Of a stretch of DNA of 64,000 bases, positions 10,647 through 21,834 are shown piece by piece. Position numbers and translations under genes: made by a program. The DNA is taken from assembly GCA_022457065.1 (NCBI GenBank), contig JAJGBQ010000005.1, positions 3,038,001 to 3,102,000 of the forward strand, given 5' to 3'. How positions within the stretch are numbered: the stretch's first letter is position 1; each line of letters begins with the position of its first letter. The DNA is from Curvularia sp. ZM96. Its lineage: Eukaryota > Ascomycota > Dothideomycetes > Pleosporales > Pleosporaceae. Below the pieces are notes generated by a model. The model was not told where the DNA came from, made no database searches, and saw only the letters and a program-made list of their open reading frames with translations.

Positions 10647-12752
10647 CTATCTCTTGCGCTTCTTGCTCTTGTCCAAAGCTGTGCTCATGGTGTGAGCACC
10701 ATCTACAGCCATGTTGTAGTCATATGCTGGAGGAGGCGCCATTGACGTCGCAGACGGGACTGAGGTCTTCTTGACCGAGACGCCCATGTGGCGTCCGTAA
10801 CGGCCCTTCCTGCCGTTACCTTCGTCTTCACTGACACATCCGTCGGCACCAATACCAGCGTCTTTGCAGCGCTGGCAAGGGCGTTGGCGATCACAGCCCT
10901 TCTTACTCTTGCGGCAGCGTTGGCAACGTGGCTTGCTGGAAAGATCCTCCTCATCAACAGCGAGCTGATGCTGGAAGTTGATTGATGCGTTGGAGGCTTT
11001 GCGTGACTGCGAAGGAAGCGATGATGGCGACATTGGTGCGGCTTTGCTGGTGCCGTTCGTCTTGCTCTTGCTCTTGGACATAGCCCGAGACTTGCTGGGC
11101 TTTCCAGACTTGCTCGAAATGGATCGAGCTTTGATGACGCCTGAATGGGCACGCTGGTTGTTATGCTCGTCGGCCATCATCTCATCGCTGACGCCCTTGA
11201 AAGAACCGTCACGCTCGTCTTCATAGTCCTCACCGCTGCTCTCAGCATCGTCATACACACGAGCCATGTCGTGAATTCCGCGAGACATGTTATATGGGAG
11301 AGTGGGCAACTCGGCCTCATCCTCACTGCCATCAGCACTCTCGTCGCTTGAGGATGCTGCATCAGCCTTTCCGCTAAAGGCATCATCCAGCGTCGAGGTC
11401 GAGGTACGACCATGAGTGGAGAAGTTAGATGCGTCACCTAAGCGCATGAGCTGGCGGGCTACATCTTCATCAGAGATGACACTGATACTCGTAAGAGTGG
11501 TGTCAGGGGTAGGGAGCATTCCACTGCTGCCAGAGTAGCGATAGTGGGAATATTGTCCCGAGCCCCGCGCGCGAGACTTATGGCCTGGGGTTGGACCACT
11601 TGACCCAGAGTAAGGTGTGACTAATCCTTGCATGTAGGAACTGTCACCCTGGTTGTAGCTCTGCGGCGATGGCAGCGGATGTGAGTATGAGAATGTTTGC
11701 TGGTTGACCGAGTATGGCGAGCCAGCAGTGTTACCACTAATGCGTCGCTGTGGAGATGCGGATGACAGAGAAGCAGTCATTGGTACTTGAGGCGGAACGA
11801 ACAATGGCAGCTCCTGTAGAAGGAACGGGTGTCAGACTATTGCACGATACATCCCCCCACCCAAGGTACTTACCGAGCTGTCAAACTTCGCACGCTTCCG
11901 GCGCCCACCTTCGACGATGTTGTCGACACTGATTTCAGCACTTGCCAGTGGCTCTTTTCTCGAGCGACGTGAGCTGGTTACCGAGCCGTGCTCGCCCTCG
12001 CTATCGCTGTAGTCATCACCATTGGCCTCAGCGAAGCTTCCGTGCGAGCTGTTTCCGCGACTCTTTGTAGAAGGGCGCATGCGCTTGCTGATTGAAGCGC
12101 TCCTACGACCGCGGCCCGGGTGTGGAGAATGGCTCTGGCGTGCATGCCGAGACCCCGCTCTTGCGCCTGCTTGGTTGTGCTGATGAGGTGGGAGCATCTG
12201 GAAGGCTTCGTCGAGGTGAGGACGACGGCGGGGCGAGACAGTGGCCTGTCGCGGATCAGGAGAATACTCATCTGCATCCAGACTCTCTGGAGAGACTCGG
12301 ACGTAGACAGTCATGCCATGTTCGAAGTTCTCGAACCGCGCGATGAGCGTATTGCCATGACGGTCCTCGAATATGACGCCGCGGCGCTCATACAGACCGT
12401 AGAAGTTCTTAACTGTTGTGATGATTGAGTCTGTTGTATCGTGAGGGTATATATCTACCCGCATTGGTAGTCGAGCCTTGTGGGCTGGGGACTGGGGGAG
12501 CAGCAATTCGAAGCTGACGTGCTTCTTGGGCATCTGCTTTGAGGGCGACAAGGAGCCGTGCGCCGAGCCAGTTTCGGTGCTCGGGTACACTTCCATAATG
12601 CTAGAGTCGTCTCTCTGAGGCATCATGTCGTAGCTAGTTGCCGACTGCATGGCTTCGTGGTGTCGGCCCGCTATGAGGTCCTCTACCTCAGGGAAGCGTT
12701 GTGCGCCAGCAATCCGAGGCTCAGCAAGCATGTTGGAAACTTGCATTAGCAT
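10647..12752 (-). CDS. Putative regulator with C-terminal Zn2Cys6 cluster
   Basis: Exons 12752-11874 and 11813-10647 give 681 aa; the junction reads KFDSS-ELPLFVPP in phase 0. Residues about 93-155 form a compact segment (PMRVDIYPHDTTDSIITTVK ... GMTVYVRV) resembling a small ubiquitin-like or PB1-like fold; that resemblance is my inference. A long Ser-rich disordered region with acidic and SKSKSK-type basic patches follows. The zinc cluster is near the C-terminus: first Cys about 590, motif CQRCRKSKKGCDRQRPCQRC, with a further Cys in GADGC. The tail is basic (KSKKRKR), a probable nuclear signal. Most fungal Zn2Cys6 factors carry the cluster N-terminally and have a middle homology region, which I do not see. 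Likely a nuclear DNA-binding protein with unknown targets. Confidence 0.8.
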
Positions 12753-15658
12753 TGAACCTTGTGTTGTCTGTTTATGCCAAAGCCTCTAGATCGAGGGTTT
12801 GGGTGTATGCGTATGCGTGTGTGTTTGTGGTAGGGGGCGCACCAAGCCTGCCGGTGTCGCAAGAGCTTGGGATGAAAGGCGGTCGTGGAAGGATAAGCGG
12901 GTGCCGTGTCTGGGAGAGATACTGTTAGCAGATGGCTATTTATTCGCTTTGATGACATCTGAAATGGTTGTTGTCTTGTTCCGCAGCGCATGTCCCGGGT
13001 ACGAGGCCGTTGGGGGGTTCGTCACCGCTGCCCATTGACGGACTCTAGGGAGGATAGCGCGGGAGACACAGGGGCAGCATCGCAGCGAGGTATCGACGCC
13101 AACCCGGTCGCAGGGCCATGCGGAGAAGTGTACGTACCAGCAGTTGTGTCGAGGGGCGCAGGGAGGTAGTGTGGACGCTTCGATGCGATCCCGTGTGTCG
13201 CCGCTGGCTGGCAGCGTACACGTTAGCGGCCGGAATGCGCAGACGTAGATTGAAGCGATCTGGATGCCAGAGCGCGAGGCCAGATGGATGAGATGCTTGA
13301 TGACAAAGTTGGAGACTTACGAGAAGGTGGTGGTTGTGGACTGCCACCGAGATGCGTTGGAGGTGGGTTGAGCAATGGCACCGAAGCGAAGCACTTAGAG
13401 GACCACCCCGACTAGGACCGCTCACAGGTCACGACGCACTTTCCAGATGCGCCTCAAACCACAAATTGACGGTCGCCTTTGCAATGAAAGCTTCTTGGAA
13501 TATAACTGGTAAGGACAAAATGGCACAGAAAGCACAGCGCATCCCCCTCCGCGAGTATATGCGATTGCGCCTCAATGGGTGACTAGTATATACACTACTA
13601 CGGATGACAGGCCACCCTTAGCCACGCATGCGGGCTACGAACGCAATGAAACAGAATAACACATCGTCTGTCTTGGTCGTATCTAGAGCCTTGCTGTCGA
13701 GGCCGAAACATGAGATGACCCCCCCGGCGCCAGCTATGCGCCCCATGGGTACATGAACCTAAAATGCATGCCACAGGACAAGTCAGTCGCTTGTGGGATC
13801 CCAAAGCACTTAGGGAAACGGTTTCCAGCAGCTAGGGCGCTCGATGGCATCGGCCAGGGCCAATAAGCTGGTACACTGCTTTGTTGGCCATGTACAAGCG
13901 TGCGCTGCATGTAGGGGAGAAGCGCAAGGGCTTCAGCACCCTGATATCCGCGAGCGCTACGCTGAGCACGCTGGGGGGTCAGCAATGGCGGACTCTGGGT
14001 CGCCTTTGCACAGAATTCTGGTTGGAATGCTAGAGAAGGTTGTCGGTCCCCGCTGTGGGTGAAGCGCTGTGGATTCATTGCCAGCTGGTGCCGAGCGTCT
14101 ATTGGAGAGATCGCCATGCGACAATCAATGCCACACACGCATACCGGCTTGCCTAGATGCATTTTGTAGGGAATCGTCCCTGAATCAGTCGCCGGCAGCT
14201 GCTGCAACGGCTTGTGCGATTTGTGAATTGCGCGCCCTGGAATTGTGTTCTACGTCTGCATCCGAAATCGTCTGATGATCTTCGACCCACACTTTGGTGA
14301 CGATACAACTAGTAGCGCGAAGTCCCGTAATCAACCCGCGCATAGTCATCGACCCCCCGGCCCAAGCACAAAGAACATGTTCCGAGCACAGTGCGACTGG
14401 CTGTTATCTCTGCTGCCAAAATTCCCGACCCTGCATGTGCCCGAGCGATCATAGCGGATGCGGATGCGTAGCGCGGCATGCGACTCTGCGAATCCGTGGC
14501 CAAAAAGCTCGGACAGCCGCTCGAAACTAATGAGGGGTCGACGAACAACTCTCGGGCTCCCGCCTTTGGCGCAAGGAGGTTTTGGTAGGGTTCTCGGTCG
14601 CGGACCTGTTGAAAAGACGTTGTGCGCATCGTTGGCTCCATGCGATCTCGCTACGGACGCCGTTGGTCCACATCACTTTGTCGGTGAAGCTCTCGGCCTT
14701 GACTGGCCGCGGCGGGGACGAAGCAAAGAAAACATGCAGCCCGCCACACTCAAAACGAATCTCTTTCACCGTCTCCCAAGCACAAAGCCTGCCTGATCAT
14801 CTCCTGGAGCAACGGCGCCGCAATAAAGGTAAGTGTAGGCTGCCGTTTGAGATTGGGTGCCAGTGCGCTGATCGATAGGCTGCGGGCGCCGGCCAGCGGG
14901 CCAACGCCCCCGGGTTCCAGGCCGGCGCAGTTGTCGCAACCGCATCTGAAGCCATCCATGGCAGTAGGGTAGTCTTCACCTATGTTGTTAGGCCAATTGA
15001 GCTGGTAAACATGGCGATTCAGAGAAAGGCCGTCAGTTCAGACATGAGCACGTGATGTCGCGTCGTAACATCAGCTAATCCGGACTTGGCGCGTCAAGAA
15101 TGAGGGGTTCGGCCAGATACGCGTAGCAGTGGCAATGCCGCATGGAAATGGCCAAAAAGTGATGATACTACTTTTACAGTATACATGATAGTGAGAGTAG
15201 CTTTCTGGATCTCGCGACCGATTGTATGGAGCGGCGCAAACAAAGAGCGTTTTTGCGGTGCCTGGTGGTTCTCGCGTTCGCCTCGGCAATGACGTCCCTA
15301 GCGAGCGTGATCGGGTAGGAGCGGGCCGTGCACGTTACTAGGGCGGCTCCGGCTTAGCGTCGTTATCCCTGCGTAGGAGCTCAGTTGGTAAATAAACATT
15401 GAATCCAAACGCGCATAGCTCCATGCTCTCATATAAGTTTACGAGCTCTTGTCGCTACCACCACTATTCGTGCCACTCGACAACGTCAGCTTGCCTATCT
15501 CATTGCCGCCAACTTATATGAGAGTTTCTTTATGTGGGCAACTGACTTGTAACGCTACAACCTCCGCTGCCCCTATCGTCCACTTCCTCACAACCGTCGC
15601 TGTCAACACAACAACATACATCTAGCGACTATCCAGTCTCCAGCTGATCACCAAGAGC
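12753..15658. other. Long divergent intergenic region (regulator / cyclin B)
   Basis: About 2.9 kb between divergently transcribed genes, the largest gap in the window. Candidate ORFs (for example 13045-13425 minus, 13734-14207 minus, 14458-14796 plus) overlap one another, lack recognisable motifs and have arginine/cysteine-rich shadow-like composition, so I do not call them. The cyclin side holds a TATA-like tatataag near 15431 and a C/T-rich leader at about 15555-15655. Long 5' leaders or a non-coding transcript are possible. Confidence 0.4.
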
Positions 15659-17654
15659 ATGGCGGACGCAAAGGTAAGTCTACACTCTCACAAAGGTCTC
15701 AAATTCTCACACATGGCGTCGACGCGCTGCCTTGTCAGCAGCCTTCACTCGCACCTCCATGCTACTTTGCTTGCATTGCTCTTCCTCCAGATTTGCTAAC
15801 GTAAACCGTACCAACAGCCACAACGTCCCATGAGGGCTCTTCGTGTACGCGACGAAAACGCGGTGCCCCAGTTGCCTGCTGGCAAGACTCTGCACTCGCG
15901 CAACAAATCCACACCGGCGCTATCTACCATCATACAGGTCGGAGGCATCAAGGCTGCTGCAGTCAAGCGCACCGTATTCGGGGATGTTAGCAACACCACC
16001 CGACAGCTCACGGCGAAGGATGACCTGCAGATTGCCGGCAAGAAGAAGAACCTTGAGATCTTGAAAGACGCTGCTCCTACCGCGGCCAAGGAAACCACTA
16101 CCAAGACTGGCGCGCTTTCACGACCAGCACAGCGATCAGCAACAATCGCCTCTTCCAAAGAACACGCGTCTAAAGATACCAAAGAAGTCCAGTGTACAGC
16201 CTCAAAACAAGTCAGCATCGACACCAACGTTCGTAAGACGCTCTCCAAGAAGTCATCCACAGCCGTCTTCAAAGAGGTGCCTTCGAATGCTGTCGCCGAG
16301 GCGGCGATCGCGTCCGTACCTTCGCACCAACCGCTTCCTGCACAGTCATCCTCATTTCCCAACATGGACCGTGCTACAACACTGTCCGAACAACCTGCGA
16401 CTATTCCGGAAGAGGAAGAGAAGGCCGAGTCGGACAACAAAGCGGAAGATCGACACGAGTACCTCGATGCGCTTGAAGAACAGGCGCGTGTTCTAGAGCA
16501 GGAACGAAATGAAGAGCTTGCCAAGGCAAACGGCCTTCATGGCCTCGAACAAGAAGAGTACTGGGACGAGGAAGAGGATGAGACATACTACGATGCCGAC
16601 GGCTACACTACCGCTAGGTCTCTCCGATCGCGCGGCGACAACACTACTGGCGGTGTCACCCTAGTTCTTGCGCCTCGTGTTACGGCGAAGACACAACGCG
16701 AACTGGAGGCTGCGCGTGTATTCGTCGAGGCAAACCGGTCAGCGGAAGACTACGAAGACGAACAGTGGGACACCTCCATGGTTGCCGAGTATGGCGAAGA
16801 GATTTTCGAATACATGCACGCTCTCGAGGAGCGCATGAAGCCCAACGCGTCTTACATGGATCACCAAGCCGAGATTCAGTGGTCCATGCGGTCCGTCCTC
16901 ATGGACTGGCTTGTCCAGGTCCACAACCGCTTCACTCTTCTGCCTGAGACCCTGTTCCTTGCTGTCAACTATGTCGACCGCTTCCTTTCATGCAAGGTTG
17001 TCTCCCTTGGTAAACTCCAGCTCGTTGGTGCTACTGCTCTCTTTGTTGCAGCCAAGTACGAGGAGATCAACTGCCCCTCAGTACAGGAGATTGTGTACAT
17101 GGTGGACGGTGCCTACACGGCTGATGAGGTCCTCAAAGCTGAGCGCTTTATGCTTAGTATGCTTCAGTTTGAGCTGGGATGGCCTGGCCCAATGAGCTTC
17201 CTCCGCCGCATCAGCAAAGCGGATGATTACGACCTCGAAACACGCACCTTGGCCAAATACTTCTTGGAGATTACCATCATGGACGAGCGCTTCGTCGGTT
17301 GCACACCTAGCTTCCTCTCTGCAGGCGCTCACTGCCTGGCCCGCTTCATGTTGAAGAAGGGCGACTGGGTATGTCTATGCGCGTTTTATTGCTCGTATAA
17401 ATGCTAACCGATACTAGTCGCAATCGCATGTGCACTACTCTGGGTACACGCTGACCCAACTCCGACAACTCCTCACTGTTATCCTTGAGTGTTGTGAAAA
17501 CCCCCAGAAGCACCATGCTGCCGTGTACGAGAAGTACACTGACAAGCGCTACAAGCGTGCTTCCATCTTTGTCGAAGCAGAACTTTCTAAAGGCTTTTCT
17601 CTCCCATTCATGTCTAGGGACAGCCTGGCGAGCCAGACTTGGAGGCGAAAGTGA
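15659..17654 (+). CDS. G2/mitotic B-type cyclin
   Basis: Exons 15659-15673, 15818-17368 and 17418-17654 give 600 aa. This is the cyclin partner of Cdc2/Cdk1 for mitotic entry (NimE/Cdc13 type). Exon 1 encodes only MADAK. Residues 56-64, RTVFGDVSN, match the position and shape of a cyclin B destruction box, with Phe in place of the usual Leu. A long linker with an acidic EEDE stretch follows. The N-terminal cyclin fold begins about 330 and includes MRSVLMDWLVQVH and the conserved AAKYEEI; the C-terminal fold follows GWPGPMSFLRRISKADDYD. The last intron splits KKGDW-SQSHVHYSGYT. The C-terminus after KRYKRASIFVEAEL is less certain because a cryptic acceptor lies close by. Confidence 0.93.
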
Positions 17655-18842
17655 ATACACTCGTCTCCACGTCTTCTTCGCTTGACTGTGTTCTAACTTG
17701 GCTCATAGGGGTCGTGTGACAGCGCGTCTCACCGAGATGGTTCACCAGCACCCGTCAGTCAAGAGACCAACAGCCCTAGCACGTACATCGGCTACTGCTC
17801 AGCATCAGCACCCACACAGTCATCACCGAAATCTTCTTCATTCTTGCTTATTGTTCTCTGAAATACGGCGCTTTGGTGGCTTTCTGGAGCATGCTCAACT
17901 TGAGCAGACGGCCCATCCTACACTGGCCCCATCTTCGTTTGGACGTTCGGCGCAAGGTGTTTATGGATACCCGACCTAAATCTTTTCGTTTTCGCGTCAA
18001 ACTTCCATTCGACTCTCACGCTCCGTCTGAAGAGGCAGCCTCACCATTCGCTGCTCTCTCCCGTTCCCAGAACGGATGGACGTTGAACGCACTTGCTTCT
18101 CTTCAACTGTATCTTCTTGCATCAAAAAGCCTTTTGGGCTCTGTGACGAAGCCACGAGGTTATGAACACCCACCCGCATTATCCTAATTTTGTACATCTC
18201 GCGGCACGTTCATGTTCGGTTTCGGGGTTATCTTCTTTCTTCTTTCTCTTACTTCTCTTCAATGGGTTCTAGCGGTTGGCAGGTGCAGGAAGCACACACA
18301 AACAGGAGTTTAAAGAGGGTATCGCACTCTGTGCGTCTTTGGGCTTATCTGCCTTTTCTGATGTCACAAGGTCGATAGTATAGACTGGACAGTGATCATG
18401 GAAAATGCTTAATGTTTACACTTCTAGATGAATGCCACGTTGACATGTGATGGTGCCATTAGCTTCATTCGTCAAATGCAGCAGTATACTGGTAAAAAAG
18501 CAAGCGTGATGTATAAACAGAAGATCACAGGGTTAAGAAGTACATTGTATTTGACTTTGATCTATATCCAACACTCTCTCCTTCAGAGCGCGGCAAGACT
18601 GGTGGAGTAGCTTTCCTCCACAAGCTTGAGCAAATGTCCAGAAAGCTAGGCTTCCGAACGCTGTGCCCATCAGTCCTGGCCATGACTTGAGATCTGCGCC
18701 AACTAGTGCGCCTTGCTATCTCCGTACTCGGGTATCTCGTTGATGGATGCTTTATTGGCCATGGTTTCACTGTGGCAGATGGTGTGGGCGATGGGCTTGT
18801 GCAAAGGTTCTGTTCTGATTGGATTCGAATAGGTGGTAGTCA
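17655..18842. other. Intergenic between convergent cyclin B and LSM3
   Basis: About 1.2 kb containing the two 3' UTRs. ORFs at 17698-17979 and 17873-18187 (+) show no domain and read as UTR sequence. Nothing else seen. Confidence 0.4.
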
Positions 18843-19258
18843 TCATTGCGAAAGCCCTTCAGCCGGTGCGATGAGAACTACAGAGTCACCTATCAAGAGT
18901 CAGTTCTGCGTAGGTACACAAGCACCGTGTCTGCCGCTTACCTCTTATGAAGAGCATTTCACTCTGCTTCTTGACTGTGCGCACGCGGGGCTCCTGGTCC
19001 TCGTCGTCCTCTTCGGCAATGTATATAGTTTCTTCGACGTCTCCGAGAACAAGATTGCAGTGTGAATCGTAGGCCTACACCTCATCGTTAGCATCTTTGC
19101 CTCTCGGTACTTTAATTCATGCTGGATCGAGCTTCGCTGCGACTTACGTGAAGTCTGCCCTTCAATTCGCGATCGCCGCGCAATTTTACGATAACAATCT
19201 CATCGATACAGAGGCGCACAAGGTCGAGGGGCTCGTTGGTCTCTTCTTTTTCTTCCAT
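18843..19258 (-). CDS. LSM3: U6 snRNA-associated Sm-like protein LSm3
   Basis: Three small exons, 19258-19148, 19074-18942 and 18889-18843, give 96 aa, the normal LSm3 length. LSm3 is a subunit of the Lsm1-7 ring (cytoplasmic decapping/decay) and the Lsm2-8 ring (U6 snRNA). Sm motif 1 starts PLDLVRLCIDEIVIVKLRGD and runs to RELKGRLH-AYDSHCNLVLGD across intron 1. Sm motif 2 reads EMLFIRGDSVVLIAP across intron 2. The product ends AEGLSQ. Introns begin GTAAGT and GTAAGC and end TAG. The start ATG at 19258 is the first in-frame ATG; an upstream TTG is ignored. Confidence 0.95.
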
Positions 19259-19531
19259 GGCGGGCAAGATGGCGGGGTTGTAACTTGCGGTGTTTAGAGC
19301 TCTGTGCAATGGGGTCGCAGTGAACTTTGGCAGGAGCGATCATCTTGGCGGAGCGGCAGCGGGGCTAGCGCGTGTACCGCGTATTGAGTGGGCTGGCATT
19401 GCGTCAGGGCCTAGCCGTTCGACCAGCAACTCCAAGGACACTTCCCGCCTGGCTTCCACACTCGCTTTGTTCCACAAGGTTCAGATCATTTGCTTCCCGG
19501 ATACACCGCTTGGCATCAAACAAAACAAACC
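19259..19531. promoter_or_regulatory. Shared divergent promoter LSM3 / Ybp-family gene
   Basis: Only 273 bp separates the two start codons, so both promoters and 5' leaders must lie here. The leader of the plus-strand gene ends in a run of AAACAAAACAAACC directly before its ATG, an adenine-rich context favourable for initiation. No clear TATA box is seen. Confidence 0.6.
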
Positions 19532-21550
19532 ATGGCCGACACTCAGGATCCCACTCAGAAGGACCAGCATCCGCTTCTAGCCTCACGCCCGCCCGTAACC
19601 GATCCCATCACTTATCTTACCATCATTGAGTACAACCTTTCCGAAGAGAACTTGCCCGTTCTGCACCAGGTCCTTCAAGATGCCGAGATTACATCTACTA
19701 TTGGCTGGGATCTGATTAATCTGTTACTTCCACTATTGCCTTTGTCAGAGGAATGTTTGCAAGACATTGCCGCAAAGGGTAATCCTAGAGAATGCATTCT
19801 CAAGGTCACGGAAGCATTGCGATTGCTACAGTTTCAGGAGTCACATGAAGACACCGACGAGGATGAGGATGGCGCACCTAAGGCTAAAATACCGGATGTT
19901 GGAGTAGGAGAGTCCAGCACAAGTCCCGCCTTCCAACCCGCCGCAGTCCCGCCGCTTCCCGTCTTGAAGTTTGAGATCCTTCTCGACATACTGACCACAC
20001 TGCATCGACGTGTCAAAACAAAGTATCCCAGTCGTTTCCTTTCCACCAGTTTGCAGGCCGTCCTGCTCGCATATAACCGAGCCAACACCCACATCGAAGA
20101 TCTTACCTTATCTGCAGTCAAGTTTGTGAAAACACTTTCCGGAACCAAAAGGCCACATTTGCCATCAAGAAGAAGCAGTGGGAATCTCCTACGCACAAAC
20201 ACCAACCAATCGGAGCCAGATCCGGAAGCGCAGAGCGACACACCAAGCGATGAAGAGACCGCTCTAGTCAACCGCCTGCTGCAGTCATTCCTGACTCACG
20301 TCCTCGAAGACTATGTATTATCTCTCAAATCAGATGATGATGTCCCGGGCTTGTCGTGGGCAAGTAGGCTCATGGAAAGCTATGAGCCACAGCGGATACC
20401 CAACAAGCCCAATTATCAGAAGTATGCGGACCGTTTTGCGAATGAGGAAGACTTGACTTCACGAGTCGCCATATTGGGCCAAATAGTTGCTTTGACTCAG
20501 GATCTGGGTCTGAAATATGAGGACTTGGTGCAAACTGTGATGGACTCTGACGAGGAGAAACGGGGGATTCCCGGCACAGAGGACGAGCCGCCTGCCACGG
20601 CCGCAGACATTCCGCTTTCGAGGACTGGGGCTTTGCTTCTCATTGCTGCCCAAAACGTCAAACAGGAACTATATGCTCCGGCAAAGCAAGATGAGGAGGC
20701 ACCATCAATCGCCATCTTCCCAGGGCATGCTGCGATACTCAGCAACTTTGTTGGGACTCTGGGACCCCAGACTGTCGGCATGGAGCCGGAGCCATTACTC
20801 GATACGATTCTTGCTTTGGGTCTCATAGCGCTGCAGAGGAATGATATTGGCGAACCCAAGGACGACGAATCATTTGCACAGTATCTGCAAACCGTTTCTC
20901 TCATTTCCGCAAATTCACCTTCGCCAAGCTTACGAGGTCACGCTCACTATCTGACAACAACCGTTCTCCGCTCACACCCCCATGATCTCGTTCGTCTCAC
21001 TTTCATTCGCGATACGCTTGAGCACTGCCCATACGAGAACCTCAAAGCAAGCGCAGTATCATGGCTAAAAGGCGAGACGCTCGAAGCAAACGCACCTCGA
21101 CAGCACTCGGGAGACGACGAGCATGAGCAGGAACACGAGCACACAAACATATTCGCTACACCGGTCGCCTTGTCCACCGTTGCTCCCTACCTCTGGCCCG
21201 ACCTTTCCAAGCATTACGCCCTCGAAACCAGCCTTGAAGATCTCTGGGTGCAGCTCCGCCAGGAACTAGGCTTCTATGTCGCAGCCATCAACTTCTACTA
21301 CCTTTTACTCCAAGCTGAGCATCTCCACGACACGCTAGGCATCAAAGAGCTGAGTCAGACGTACAACATTCAGTCCCAGTACCTGGACGTGTTGAAGCAG
21401 ACTGCAGCGAGATTTCAGAAAGAGCTGGCAGCGGGTGGTGGTGCGCTTGTGGTTGAGGGAGACGAGGCGCTGGATCAGGCGAAGGCTGATGTGGGACTGC
21501 TGGAGAAAGTGGTTGAGTGGGTTGAGGGTGCGTCGAAGAACAAGTCGTAG
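19532..21550 (+). CDS. YAP-binding/Alf4/glomulin family protein (Ybp2-like)
   Basis: Single exon, 672 aa, started at the ATG at 19532; the frame upstream opens only with TTG. This is an alpha-helical repeat-type protein of the Ybp/ALF4/glomulin family. In budding yeast the members act in Yap1-dependent oxidative-stress signalling (Ybp1) and at kinetochores (Ybp2); glomulin regulates cullin-RING ligases. Visible features are an N-terminal helical block (TIIEYNLSEENLPVLHQVLQ), an acidic/Ser linker near 110-135, a Ser/Arg linker near 210-250, and a C-terminal helical block with YLWPDLSKHYALE and FYVAAINFYYLLLQAEHL. Which of the family roles applies here cannot be told from sequence. It is divergent from LSM3. 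Confidence 0.82.
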   Translation: MADTQDPTQKDQHPLLASRPPVTDPITYLTIIEYNLSEENLPVLHQVLQDAEITSTIGWDLINLLLPLLPLSEECLQDIAAKGNPRECILKVTEALRLLQFQESHEDTDEDEDGAPKAKIPDVGVGESSTSPAFQPAAVPPLPVLKFEILLDILTTLHRRVKTKYPSRFLSTSLQAVLLAYNRANTHIEDLTLSAVKFVKTLSGTKRPHLPSRRSSGNLLRTNTNQSEPDPEAQSDTPSDEETALVNRLLQSFLTHVLEDYVLSLKSDDDVPGLSWASRLMESYEPQRIPNKPNYQKYADRFANEEDLTSRVAILGQIVALTQDLGLKYEDLVQTVMDSDEEKRGIPGTEDEPPATAADIPLSRTGALLLIAAQNVKQELYAPAKQDEEAPSIAIFPGHAAILSNFVGTLGPQTVGMEPEPLLDTILALGLIALQRNDIGEPKDDESFAQYLQTVSLISANSPSPSLRGHAHYLTTTVLRSHPHDLVRLTFIRDTLEHCPYENLKASAVSWLKGETLEANAPRQHSGDDEHEQEHEHTNIFATPVALSTVAPYLWPDLSKHYALETSLEDLWVQLRQELGFYVAAINFYYLLLQAEHLHDTLGIKELSQTYNIQSQYLDVLKQTAARFQKELAAGGGALVVEGDEALDQAKADVGLLEKVVEWVEGASKNKS

Positions 21551-21834
21551 ACGGTGCACATGATGCTTTCTGATAGTCCTAGTCACGGTGAATGTAATGA
21601 AATATTAGTTTTGTGAAGTGTATCAATCCACAGTATGAGATGGCACATAGGTGAGGAACACGCCTATCTTTGGACAAATGATGCACTTGAATGATATTTT
21701 GATCCTATCCTCTATTCTTCTCCTTCCATCACCCCCTTCCCTCCCCTATCAACAAACCTCCCCCGCACATCCATCCCCTCGTCAGAAGCAGGTGGAACAT
21801 ACCCTAAATATCCCCCCTCTTTCTCGCTTTCCTG
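21551..21834. other. Convergent 3' UTR spacer
   Basis: 284 bp between the 3' ends of the Ybp-family gene and the minus-strand Zn2Cys6 gene. It is C/T-rich on the plus strand near 21710-21800. No gene seen. Confidence 0.4.

Noticed and set aside
13734..14207. 157-codon minus-strand ORF in the long divergent gap
   Set aside because: No motif, overlapped by several opposed ORFs, and no splice-consistent extension.
15375..15400. A-box-like ggagctcagttggta suggesting a tRNA
   Set aside because: No B box or foldable cloverleaf follows.
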